DNA of 64,000 nt from Streptomyces vinaceus (lineage in GTDB: Bacteria; Actinomycetota; Actinomycetes; Streptomycetales; Streptomycetaceae), in the NCBI RefSeq assembly GCF_008704935.1, contig NZ_CP023692.1, positions 4,803,001 to 4,867,000 on the forward strand, written 5' to 3'. A program made the position numbers and the translations under genes. The notes below the pieces were generated by a model, which had not been told where the DNA came from, did not search any database, and was given only the letters and a program-made list of their open reading frames with translations. The first letter of the stretch is position 1. Each line of letters opens with the position of its first letter. Positions 9,613-16,739 of the stretch are shown here, one piece after another.

Positions 9613-10905
9613 TCAGGCGATCGAGAAGGTGACGACCGTCTGGTAGGTGTCCGCGAACATGAACGGCGGGAGCTGGATCATCCCGGCGCCGCCGACGGCG
9701 AACTCACCGCCGGTCAGCTCGTCCCCGCCGGCCGCCTGCGAGGCCACCTTCATCGGGGTCTCGGAGATCGCGCCGGGCGTGCCCGCGGTGCAGGTGCTCG
9801 GGCTGTCCGGGTTGGTCACGGTGCAGGACGGCTGGATGCCGATCTGCGCCTTCGCCATCGAGTGGCCGGTCGCCTGGTTCAGGAACGGCGTACGGGTCGC
9901 CGTCACGTCCCAGCCGAGGGTGCCGCCGCGGAAGTCCTGGACGGTGGCGGCGTTGAACACGCCGACCACCGACTGGGCCTTGCCGTTGATGGTGACCGAG
10001 GGGAAGGCGACGGCCGGCTGGCCGTCCTTCGGGCCGAGCGCCAGCGGGCCGGGGAGGACCTCGATGTCGACCGGGTTCTTCACGCCCGCCTGGTCCTCCA
10101 GGTACACGAAGGACTTGTACGGGGTGACCGAGCCGTCGATCTTGATGGCGTCGGCCTTCTTGGTGACCGTGATGTTGCAGGTGGCGGCGCCGCTCGCGTC
10201 CGCCGTACCGGTGCCGGTGTCACCGGTCGCCGCGCCCGCGAGGAGGGCGGAACAGGTGACGGGGCCGGCCGGGAAGTTGGCGCCGCTGACCGCTACGGCC
10301 GTGCCGGCCTTGCCGCTGTTGGGCGTCAGCTTGGTGGTGACCGGGTCCTTGGGCAGCGCCTCGACGGCGACCGAGCCGAGGGTGGCGCTCGGGCGGGGTG
10401 CCGGGGTGCAGGTCGTGGTGAAGACGGAACCGCTCAGGTCCGCGTCGGTGACCGCCAGGTCGAGCTTGACGTCGACCGTGGTGCCCTCGGTGCCGTCCGG
10501 GATCTTGATGGTCCCGGAGAAGGACTTCGGGTCGAGCGGGGTGCCGGCGACGACGCTGACGGTCTCGGGCGGGCTGGTGACGACCTGGGTGGTCGTGCCC
10601 ACCTTGAGGGTGATCTTGGTGGTGTTCACCGTCGTGACGGAGAAGCCGGGGATCAGCGGGCTCGCACCCGGGTCGATCGTGATCGGTACGACGTCGCCGG
10701 CCTTGGCCGTGTCCGGCACCGTGATCGTGTAGTTCTGGCTGCCCGAACCGTCGGGCTGCGGCGCCGGGGCATCGCAGTTCTCGAAGACGGGGGTGGTCAC
10801 GGTCGCCGCCTGGGCCGTGCCGGTCAGGCCCACCACGCCGCCCGTCAGCGCGAGGGACAGGGCGCCCGCCCCGGCCAGAATTCTTCGTCGGAACGTTGTA
10901 CTCAC
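9613..10905 (-). CDS. Secreted WxL-domain-like surface protein
   Basis: 430 residues. A Sec signal peptide ends AQAA at about residue 34. A beta-rich N-terminal half and an IPT/TIG-like segment (about 190-250, PNSGKAGTAVAVSG...) follow. The C-terminal 110 residues resemble a WxL domain: the first motif appears as G-W-D-V-T (Trp332), and the final strand is DTYQTVVTFSI, where Firmicute proteins have W-x-L. Cys pairs (44/166, 218/243, 361/372) could form disulphides. GTG start at 10905 with AGGAG upstream. Together with the DUF916 gene it would make a surface complex; the WxL assignment is by eye and remote. Confidence 0.55.
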   Translation of the reverse strand: MSTTFRRRILAGAGALSLALTGGVVGLTGTAQAATVTTPVFENCDAPAPQPDGSGSQNYTITVPDTAKAGDVVPITIDPGASPLIPGFSVTTVNTTKITLKVGTTTQVVTSPPETVSVVAGTPLDPKSFSGTIKIPDGTEGTTVDVKLDLAVTDADLSGSVFTTTCTPAPRPSATLGSVAVEALPKDPVTTKLTPNSGKAGTAVAVSGANFPAGPVTCSALLAGAATGDTGTGTADASGAATCNITVTKKADAIKIDGSVTPYKSFVYLEDQAGVKNPVDIEVLPGPLALGPKDGQPAVAFPSVTINGKAQSVVGVFNAATVQDFRGGTLGWDVTATRTPFLNQATGHSMAKAQIGIQPSCTVTNPDSPSTCTAGTPGAISETPMKVASQAAGGDELTGGEFAVGGAGMIQLPPFMFADTYQTVVTFSIA

Positions 10906-11333
10906 TGGGTCGCGACTCCTTCGTCAGACGAACCCCTCCCCCCACCCGCTGTGTGGGGGAGGCCGAGCCGGTGCGGTGGCCGACATTGACGCGTCGCGGT
11001 GATGAGAAGTCAATGACTTGCTTTCGCCCGAAGCACACAGAAATTGATGTCCCATCAGACCGGGTCGTCAGGGGTGCGGGGCGGGTGGGATGGATGGGAT
11101 GCGGGTGGGGGCCGGGATGGGCCCTGACCTGGGGATCCGGCGGGGCCGTCGACATGGGAGCCGGGGTGGGCGTCGAGGCGGGGCCGAGGTGGCGGCGGCC
11201 AGGCGGCGGCCGGGCCGTACGGAGCCTTTCGGATCACGCCGGCCGGGCCCGCCGGCCGGCCGGCCCGTTCCGGAAGACACCCCGAGGGGGTGTCCGCCAA
11301 GTGCCGCCCGCCCCGCGGTCCGGGCGGACGGCG
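10906..11333. other. Intergenic region between the WxL-like gene and the subtilase
   Basis: About 430 bp with no convincing gene. The part near 10990-11060 is locally AT-richer; on the minus strand it holds TTGACT (about 11017-11012) and should contain the WxL-like gene's promoter. Next to the subtilase stop, a 7-bp stem (11304-11310 with 11321-11327) and a second small hairpin (11277-11283 with 11287-11293) may act as terminators. Confidence 0.4.
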
Positions 11334-12557
11334 CTACTTTGCGGACACCCCCTGGCCGGCCGACGGGTGGTGGAGCAGGAGGTTGGCCGTGCCGGCCGGG
11401 ACACCCGTGAGGCGGTCCCGTACGGCGTCCCGCACCATCACGGCGGAGACCTCGGCGGGGGTCTGCGCCGCCGAGCCCGCCGCGACGCCCTCCGCCAGGA
11501 TCAGCGCGGCGACGCCCGCCGCGTGCGGGGCCGCCATGGAGGTCCCGGAGGCGCGGGCGAGGGTGGTCGCCGAGCCCTTCCAGGCCGAGGTGACGGACAC
11601 GCCCGGCGCGACGAGGTCCACGCAGCTGCCGTAGCTGGAGAACGGGGCCCACCGGTCGGCGGCGTCGGCCGCGCCGATCGTGAGGGCCGAGGGGGCTGCG
11701 GCGGGGGAGCCGGTGCAGGCGTTGGCGGCGGAGTTGCCCGCGGCGACGGTGAAGGTGATCCCGGCGGCGACCGCCCGGGCCACCGCCGCGTCGAGGGCGT
11801 AGCTGCGGGTGCCGCCCATGCTCATGTTGGCGACGGCGGGGGTGCCGGGGGCCTTGGCGGCGTCCTTCACCATCCACTCCAGACCGCCCAGGATGGAGGT
11901 CAGGGACGCCGAGCCCTTGCAGTTCGCGACCTTGACGCCGACGAGCGAGACCCCCTTCGCCACCCCGTACGTCGCCCCGCCCAGGGTCCCCGCGACGTGC
12001 GTGCCGTGGCCGTTGCAGTCGCTGGAGGTCTCCATGAAGACCCCGTTGTAGCCGACCCGGGCCCGGCCCCCGAACTCCTGGTGGCTCGTGTAGATACCGG
12101 TGTCCACGACGTACGCCGTGACGCCCCGCGCGGTGGTGGAGTACCCGTACGAGCCGTCCAGCGGGAGCGCGGACTGGTCGATCCGGTCCAGGGACCAGGG
12201 CGCGGGGCTCTGCGCGTCGTCGATCCGGAACTCGGCGTCCGGCTCCACCGAGGCCACCCGGGGGTCGGCGGCCAGGGCCTTGGCGCGGGCGGCGGTGGTC
12301 CGGACGGCGAAGCCGCTGAGGACGGTGTCGTAGACCTCCCCGACCTCGTCACCGGAGCCGGCGGCCTCGGCGGCGAGGGCGTGGGTCGGGGCGCGGGAGG
12401 TGGTGTCCTTGAGGACGACGACGTACGGGGCGGTGGCATTGGCGGCCGGGGCGGAGGTCGTGGTGTCGGCGGCGTACGCGGGCGCGGGGTGCGGCGGCAG
12501 GGCGGTGGCCGCCGCCAGCAGGGCGGCGGCCGGGAGCAGCGCGGTGAATGCGGTCAT
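11334..12557 (-). CDS. Secreted subtilisin-like serine protease (peptidase S8 with I9 propeptide)
   Basis: 407 residues. A signal peptide (about 1-29, PAYA) is followed by an inhibitor-I9 propeptide (about 44-110, YVVVLKDTT...VASVEPDAEF) and the mature proteinase-K-like domain. Catalytic residues are visible: Asp152 (VVDTGI), His184 (NGHGTHVAG), oxyanion Asn275 (AAGNS) and Ser340 (SGTSMAAP). Length and order match Streptomyces extracellular alkaline proteases; there is no C-terminal extension. The ATG at 12557 begins a good signal peptide but lacks a strong ribosome site, and an in-frame start 20 codons upstream cannot be excluded. Confidence 0.88.
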   Translation of the reverse strand: MTAFTALLPAAALLAAATALPPHPAPAYAADTTTSAPAANATAPYVVVLKDTTSRAPTHALAAEAAGSGDEVGEVYDTVLSGFAVRTTAARAKALAADPRVASVEPDAEFRIDDAQSPAPWSLDRIDQSALPLDGSYGYSTTARGVTAYVVDTGIYTSHQEFGGRARVGYNGVFMETSSDCNGHGTHVAGTLGGATYGVAKGVSLVGVKVANCKGSASLTSILGGLEWMVKDAAKAPGTPAVANMSMGGTRSYALDAAVARAVAAGITFTVAAGNSAANACTGSPAAAPSALTIGAADAADRWAPFSSYGSCVDLVAPGVSVTSAWKGSATTLARASGTSMAAPHAAGVAALILAEGVAAGSAAQTPAEVSAVMVRDAVRDRLTGVPAGTANLLLHHPSAGQGVSAK

Positions 12558-12660
12558 GCGCCCGATGCTCGGCGAGCCGCGCCCCACCCGCGCGGAGGGT
12601 GCGCCGACTGGCCCCACGACACGCCGCCGAACGGGTCCCCGCCCGACCCGCCGGATACCG

Positions 12661-13071
12661 CTAGGCCAGGGGCCAGCCGCGCATCGCGAAGACGCCCTCG
12701 TCGCGGGAGCCGGCGGAGGTGTACGTGGCCAGGGCCGCCTCGTTGTCGGTGTCGACCCCCACCCACATGCCGTAGCAGCCGCGCGCCTTGGCCTCGTCGG
12801 CGAGGGCCTCGGTCAGGGCGCGGCCGATACCGCGCCGCCGGTAGCCCTCGTCGACGGAGAGCTCGTACAGGCACATCTCCGTGCCCTTGTCGGGGTGGCT
12901 CATCTCGACCCCGGAGACCATGCCGGCGGGGATGTCGTCCACGTAGGCGATGAGCATCAGGTGTCCCGGAGCGGAGAGGAAGCGCTCGGACCAGTCGAGC
13001 CGGGCGGGGCCGTCGAAGAGCCCCTCCGCGGCCTGTAGTTCGGCGACGGTACGGGCGGGGCGGATGTCCAT
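12661..13071 (-). CDS. GNAT-family N-acetyltransferase
   Basis: 136 residues, single GNAT domain. The acetyl-CoA pyrophosphate loop is RRRGIGRAL (R/Q-x-x-G-x-G/A type), and the segment ending NEAALATYTSAG is the usual C-terminal helix. The LYELSVDEGYR strand precedes the loop. The layout suggests an aminoglycoside-3-N-acetyltransferase-like small GNAT, but the substrate cannot be told from sequence. The ATG at 13071 is used; an in-frame GTG at 13080 is possible and neither has a clear ribosome site, so the message may be leaderless. Monocistronic by spacing. Confidence 0.75.
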   Translation of the reverse strand: MDIRPARTVAELQAAEGLFDGPARLDWSERFLSAPGHLMLIAYVDDIPAGMVSGVEMSHPDKGTEMCLYELSVDEGYRRRGIGRALTEALADEAKARGCYGMWVGVDTDNEAALATYTSAGSRDEGVFAMRGWPLA

Positions 13072-13151
13072 GGCGGTCACGATAATGGCCGCGCGACGAG
13101 CGGAGACCTTGATTTCGGCCCGGCGTGGCGGGTGGCGCCGCGGACGGGCCG

Positions 13152-13850
13152 CTACCTGCGCACGGCCAGGGCCGCCGCGTACGCCGCAGGGGCCGGGAGG
13201 TCCGTGAGGTGCCAGCCGGGGACCTGGGACGGGGTGGGGCCCGAGCCCACGTAGGGCTCGGCCAGACCCAGGGCCAGGCCGGTGCCCGTGCCCTTGAAGT
13301 AGGCCTCCTTGCGCGACCACAGGCGGGCCATCGCCTCCGGCCGCTCCGCCGCGGGCAGCGCGGACAGCTCCGCGATCTCGGCCGGATGCAGGGTGTTCAG
13401 TACGTCCTCCACCGCCGCCGCGCTCGGGACCGCCTCCACGTCGATCCCGACCGGCGCCGCCGCGAACGCGAGGTACGCCAGATCTCCGCTGTGCGACAGC
13501 GAGAACTGCACCTCGCCGCCCGCCACCGCCGGCCGCCCGTGCGGGGCTTCGCAGCACGGGCAGTCCTCCCGGACCAGCACGACCTCCTGCGGGGCCGTCC
13601 CGAGGTACCCGCCGAGCAGCACCCGCAGCCCGACGTGGGAGGCGAAGTACCGGTGCCGGTCCCGGGCCCACCGCATCTGCCCGGCCCGCTCCCGTTCGCC
13701 CGCGTCCAGGATCGCCGGCGCCTCGTCGATCCGGTGGCCGCCGACCACGGCGAGAGTGGTGTCCAGGGACCACACCGCCACGGCGTCCCCCGCCGGGGCC
13801 TCGCCGAGCCGCGGGACGTCCTCGCCGAGTCGGTTCACGTACGTACTCAC
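13152..13850 (-). CDS. 4'-phosphopantetheinyl transferase (Sfp type)
   Basis: Transfers the phosphopantetheine arm of CoA to a carrier-protein Ser, activating PKS, NRPS or fatty-acid carrier domains. The protein has 232 residues, the Sfp (two-half) size. Visible signatures are SLSHS (117-121), the Mg-binding GIDVE (Asp137, Glu139) and WSRKEAYFKGTG (178-189, Glu182 conserved). GTG start at 13850. No synthase or carrier gene lies in the window, so it probably serves clusters elsewhere. A CPCC motif (97-100) in the insert between the halves could bind metal. Confidence 0.88.
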   Translation of the reverse strand: MSTYVNRLGEDVPRLGEAPAGDAVAVWSLDTTLAVVGGHRIDEAPAILDAGERERAGQMRWARDRHRYFASHVGLRVLLGGYLGTAPQEVVLVREDCPCCEAPHGRPAVAGGEVQFSLSHSGDLAYLAFAAAPVGIDVEAVPSAAAVEDVLNTLHPAEIAELSALPAAERPEAMARLWSRKEAYFKGTGTGLALGLAEPYVGSGPTPSQVPGWHLTDLPAPAAYAAALAVRR

Positions 13851-13928
13851 CCGTTGAGCCTAGACGAGCCCGATCCGGCACGGCCCGGACAGTGAGAGAC
13901 GGGACGGGACCCGGCGGGGCGGCGCCGC

Positions 13929-14453
13929 TCAGCCCTGGCTGCGGGCATGGGTCGTGGCCGGCGGGTCGTCCTGCGGCCGGGAGCCCGGTGACGGGGTGCC
14001 GTCGGTCCAGGCGTAGACGCGCTTGCCGCGCACCGCCACCTGGTACTGGTGGACGTCCCGGCATTCGGGCCGCTCCTCGGCCCGGGTGCCGTTCGGCCAC
14101 CACTTGGCGTTCAGCTTCCGGCCTCCCATGTCCTTCGGCGTGCCCGCCGTGCACTGCGGGCCGTCCAGCGGGGTCGCCCCGAGCGTGAAGCGGATCAGAC
14201 GGGCCTCGCCCTTGGCGCGCGTGCGTATGCGTATGTCCGTGGCGTCCTTGGGCACCCAGGACGGCAGCGTGAAGGCCGCGTTGCCGCGCGTGGGCGCGTC
14301 GGCGGTGGTCGCGAAGTGCTTGCTCTTCTCCTCGAAGACCCGGTCGTTGATGGAGTCGGTCAGCGGATTGGGCGGGAGGTTGGGCAGCGCGAGCGCGGCG
14401 GTGGCGACGACTCCCAGGGTGGCGGCGGCGATGGCGAGGGGACGGCGGTTCAT
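13929..14453 (-). CDS. Putative secreted protein of unknown function
   Basis: 174 residues with an N-terminal hydrophobic segment (about 5-23) that could be a signal peptide or anchor. The segments FTLPSWVPKDATDIRIRTR and LNAKWWPNGT, plus two Cys (in GPQCTAG and RPECRD), suggest a small extracellular beta domain with one disulphide. I recognise no family. The C-terminal 25 residues are Pro/Ser/Asp-rich and probably disordered. The ATG at 14453 gives the signal sequence; the frame continues upstream into AT-richer DNA without a better start. Divergent from the phospholipase gene. Confidence 0.6.
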   Translation of the reverse strand: MNRRPLAIAAATLGVVATAALALPNLPPNPLTDSINDRVFEEKSKHFATTADAPTRGNAAFTLPSWVPKDATDIRIRTRAKGEARLIRFTLGATPLDGPQCTAGTPKDMGGRKLNAKWWPNGTRAEERPECRDVHQYQVAVRGKRVYAWTDGTPSPGSRPQDDPPATTHARSQG

Positions 14454-14733
14454 GTGATCAGTCTCGGCTGCCCGGCCGGCGCGCGCGTCCCTCCGTAGGA
14501 CGAACCGGTTCTCTGCCGGAAGTCTGATACCGCGTGCTACCTGAGAGCTGCACCGCCTGCAACTGACCTCCTTCCCCCGCTCCTTGTGCGCCGCACGCCC
14601 CGCCACCCGCCCCCTGTGGGCGGCGTTATAGCGGCGTTGGGCGGGGGCGATAGGACGCCCCCCGAGGGTGGGACCCGACGCCGTACCGGAGCCACCTCCG
14701 GCCGGCCCCCACCCCCCGTCCTGGAGGAATGCC

Positions 14734-15210
14734 ATGCGCCGTCGTCCCGTTCTCGTCCTCGCATCGGCGGCCGCCGCCGGTGTGCTCTTCGCCGCCACCC
14801 CCGCATCGGCGGCGGTCCCGGCCGACAAGCCGCAGGTCCTGAGCAGTTGGACGCAGACGAGCGCCGCCAGCTACAACGCCTGGGTCGCCGCGCGCGGAAA
14901 CCAGGGCAAGTGGTCGGCGTACGGGTTCGACTGGTCGACCGACTACTGCTCCTCCTCGCCCGACAACCCCTTCGGGTTCCCCTTCCAGACCGCCTGCGCC
15001 CGCCACGACTTCGGTTACCGCAACCACAAGGCCGCAGGTGTGTTTTCCGCCAACAAGGCCAGGCTGGACGACGCCCTCTACGCAGACCTGAAGCGCGTCT
15101 GCTCGGCGTACTCGGGTGTGAAGAAGGGCTCTTGCGACAGCACTGCCTGGACCTACTACCAGGCAGTCAAGGCCTTCGGCGTCTCCCCGCAGGACGTGCC
15201 CGTCGCCTGA
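14734..15210 (+). CDS. Secreted prokaryotic phospholipase A2
   Basis: Hydrolyses the sn-2 ester of phospholipids outside the cell, Ca-dependent. The protein has 158 residues with a signal peptide (1-27, ASA cut). The family catalytic pair His91-Asp92 sits in ACARHDFGYRN, matching the crystallised Streptomyces enzyme family in size and motif. Four Cys (72, 88 and two near the C-terminus) fit its two conserved disulphides. A GGAGG box lies 6 bp before the ATG. Monocistronic, followed by a hairpin terminator. Confidence 0.9.
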   Translation: MRRRPVLVLASAAAAGVLFAATPASAAVPADKPQVLSSWTQTSAASYNAWVAARGNQGKWSAYGFDWSTDYCSSSPDNPFGFPFQTACARHDFGYRNHKAAGVFSANKARLDDALYADLKRVCSAYSGVKKGSCDSTAWTYYQAVKAFGVSPQDVPVA

Positions 15211-15250
15211 GCCCAACCGTGATCAACCCCTGCGCCCCTTGATCTCCGGC

Positions 15251-15274
15251 CCCGCCCGACGCCCCTCGGGCGGG
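15251..15274 (+). terminator. Hairpin terminator after phospholipase A2
   Basis: Perfect 9-bp GC stem (15251-15259 with 15266-15274) and a 6-base loop, 40 bp after the phospholipase stop codon. Confidence 0.65.
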
Positions 15275-15307
15275 ACCGGCGCCCCCTCCACGCGCTCCCA
15301 TTCTTAA

Positions 15308-15517
15308 TCGGCGTGGCCTTCCCGAAAGCCGAACCTCAAGCTCACGGGAACGCGCGCTTCGGAGGCCGAGAAGGAGGCCGGCCTGTGGAACGGGGTCGAG
15401 GCCCGCGACCGCCACCGCCAGCCGGGCGGCGCCCTCTCCGGCGTTCAGCAGCAGCGGCCGTGCAACGCCCCGACGGACCCCCGCACGTCGGACTACGTCC
15501 AGGGCCGCTACGGCTGA
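15308..15517 (+). pseudogene. Coding-like gene remnant without a start codon
   Basis: A 69-codon open stretch bounded by TAA at 15305 and TGA at 15515. Its third positions are almost all G or C, far more biased than in the other forward frames here, yet it holds no ATG/GTG start and no ribosome site. It ends as ...RTSDYVQGRYG. It looks like the 3' end of a decayed gene. The last bases overlap the end of the convergent methyltransferase gene. No family recognised. Confidence 0.35.
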
Positions 15518-16254
15518 CCCGCCCGTGCCACGCGCAGGTCGACCACGTAATGCTCCGCGACCGTCCCCCCGGGGAAGAGCCGGAGCAGACGCTCCCGCTC
15601 CCGGGCGAGGAACTCGTCGGTCCCGGGCCGGCCGACCAGGAAGAGGGAGTGGGTCGCCAGTTTGGCGAGGTGGGCATCGACGCCGATCCGGCGGGACCAC
15701 CGCAACAGCCGGGTGGTGAACTCCAAGCCGCCCTGTGACCGGGGATGTTCGTTGATGTACCAACCGGGACCGAATCGCTCCTCGATCCGATCCTGCTGGT
15801 CGGCGATCCACTCGACACCGACGTCCGGATCGTTGGACCAGACGGCCAGTGCCCCGCCGGGCCGCAGTACGCGCAGCGCCTCCGGCCCGGACCGTGCCGG
15901 ATCGGTCCAGTGCCAGGACTGGGCGTACGTCAGGAGGTCGAGGGACCCGGACGCGAACGGCAGCCGGTCCCCGTCCCCTCGTACGAGCGGAACGCGCGGG
16001 TGACGCCGGCGGAACTCGGCGGCCATGCCCGCCCCGGGCTCGACGCCGACCACGGTGGCCCCGCGGTCGTACAGCGCCCGGGTGGCGATCCCGGTCCCGG
16101 CCCCCACGTCGGCGACCCGCGCCCCGGCGAGGACCACCCCGGAGGCCTCCTCCAGGACGTCGAACAGCTCCTCCGGATAGGGGGGCCGGAATTCCCCGTA
16201 CCGCCCGGCCGCCGACCCGAACGACCGCGCCCGCTCAACCGATCCGTCCGCCAT
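15508..16254 (-). CDS. Class I SAM-dependent methyltransferase
   Basis: 248 residues. SAM motif I is VADVGAGTGIATRAL (about 45-59), followed by the acidic strand end VVGVEPG, motif II RGDGDRLPF and post-motif ALRVLRPGG. This is the Methyltransf_11/ubiquinone-methyltransferase-like subfamily; the YAQSWHWTD segment is common in it. The ATG at 16254 follows GGGAGGGTGG. Substrate unknown. It lies 90 bp downstream of tRNA-Arg on the same strand. Confidence 0.82.
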   Translation of the reverse strand: MADGSVERARSFGSAAGRYGEFRPPYPEELFDVLEEASGVVLAGARVADVGAGTGIATRALYDRGATVVGVEPGAGMAAEFRRRHPRVPLVRGDGDRLPFASGSLDLLTYAQSWHWTDPARSGPEALRVLRPGGALAVWSNDPDVGVEWIADQQDRIEERFGPGWYINEHPRSQGGLEFTTRLLRWSRRIGVDAHLAKLATHSLFLVGRPGTDEFLARERERLLRLFPGGTVAEHYVVDLRVARAGQP

Positions 16255-16343
16255 CCGCCCACCCTCCCGCACCACCCCGCCCCCGCACCAGGGGTGCACG
16301 AAAGCCCTCCCCGGTGGGGAGGGCTCGGGTGGGACGTGGAGAG

Positions 16344-16416
16344 TGCCCCCGGCAGGACTCGAACCTGCGGCCAAGTGCTTAGAAGGCACCTGCTCTATCC
16401 ACTGAGCTACGGGGGC
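16344..16416 (-). tRNA. tRNA-Arg (anticodon TCT)
   Basis: 73-nt cloverleaf on the minus strand: a 7-bp acceptor stem GCCCCCG/CGGGGGC, a D arm GCTC...GAGC, an anticodon loop CTTCTAA giving TCT, and a T arm GCAGG-TTCGAGT-CCTGC, with discriminator A. CCA is not encoded (the base after the discriminator is C, then T). It reads AGA, a rare codon in this GC-rich genome. No integrase is adjacent. Confidence 0.95.
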
Positions 16417-16571
16417 CGGAAGGTGGCCGTGGTGGCCTGGAGCCCCGGGGTGGGGGTGGGACTGTCGTCCGGACCGGGTCAAGGATAGGGCTCCGGCTGC
16501 CTTGTCCCGGTTGCTTCACCCGCGTGCCACGATGTGGAGGTTCGGTGAAGCGGTCCCGATAATCGCAGGCA

Positions 16572-16594
16572 GGTGCGATTCTCGCACCGCTTTT
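16572..16594 (+). terminator. Orphan intrinsic-terminator-like hairpin, T-run on + strand
   Basis: 7-bp stem GGTGCGA/TCGCACC (16572-16578 with 16582-16588), loop TTC, followed by GCTTTT. It points rightward, but no gene lies upstream on that strand after the divergent tRNA. It could end a short unannotated transcript. Confidence 0.5.
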
Positions 16595-16697
16595 GCGCCG
16601 CGGCGCCCCTGGTGTTGTGCACTCGTTATGCCTGAGTCCCACTCGTCCGATGTGCCCGAAAGGTCCCATTAGACTCGCGATCGGCGCGTAGAGGGCG

Positions 16698-16739
16698 TAT
16701 AAACTTCAAAAATGCTCCCGAATTGGGCATTCTTCGCAT
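16698..16739 (+). promoter_or_regulatory. Possible dynA promoter and 5' hairpin
   Basis: TATAAAC at 16698-16704 fits a -10 element; no clear -35 is seen. A hairpin with one bulge (16711-16718 with 25-31) lies just before the dynA start. On the opposite strand it is followed by a T run, so it could instead be a leftward terminator. The rest of the 16417-16739 gap shows nothing else. Confidence 0.35.

Noticed and set aside
13152..13850. Phosphopantetheinyl transferase as sign of a biosynthetic cluster
   Set aside because: No PKS, NRPS, carrier or tailoring genes occur in the window.
14490..14580. Riboswitch-like CTCTCAGG segment in the leader of the unknown secreted protein (minus strand)
   Set aside because: Resembles one short part of a glycine riboswitch, but the other conserved core bases and a second helix set are not there, and the gene is unrelated to glycine.
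16344..16416. tRNA-Arg as an integration site
   Set aside because: No integrase, and no direct repeat of the tRNA end was noticed nearby; only the small coding relic is suggestive.
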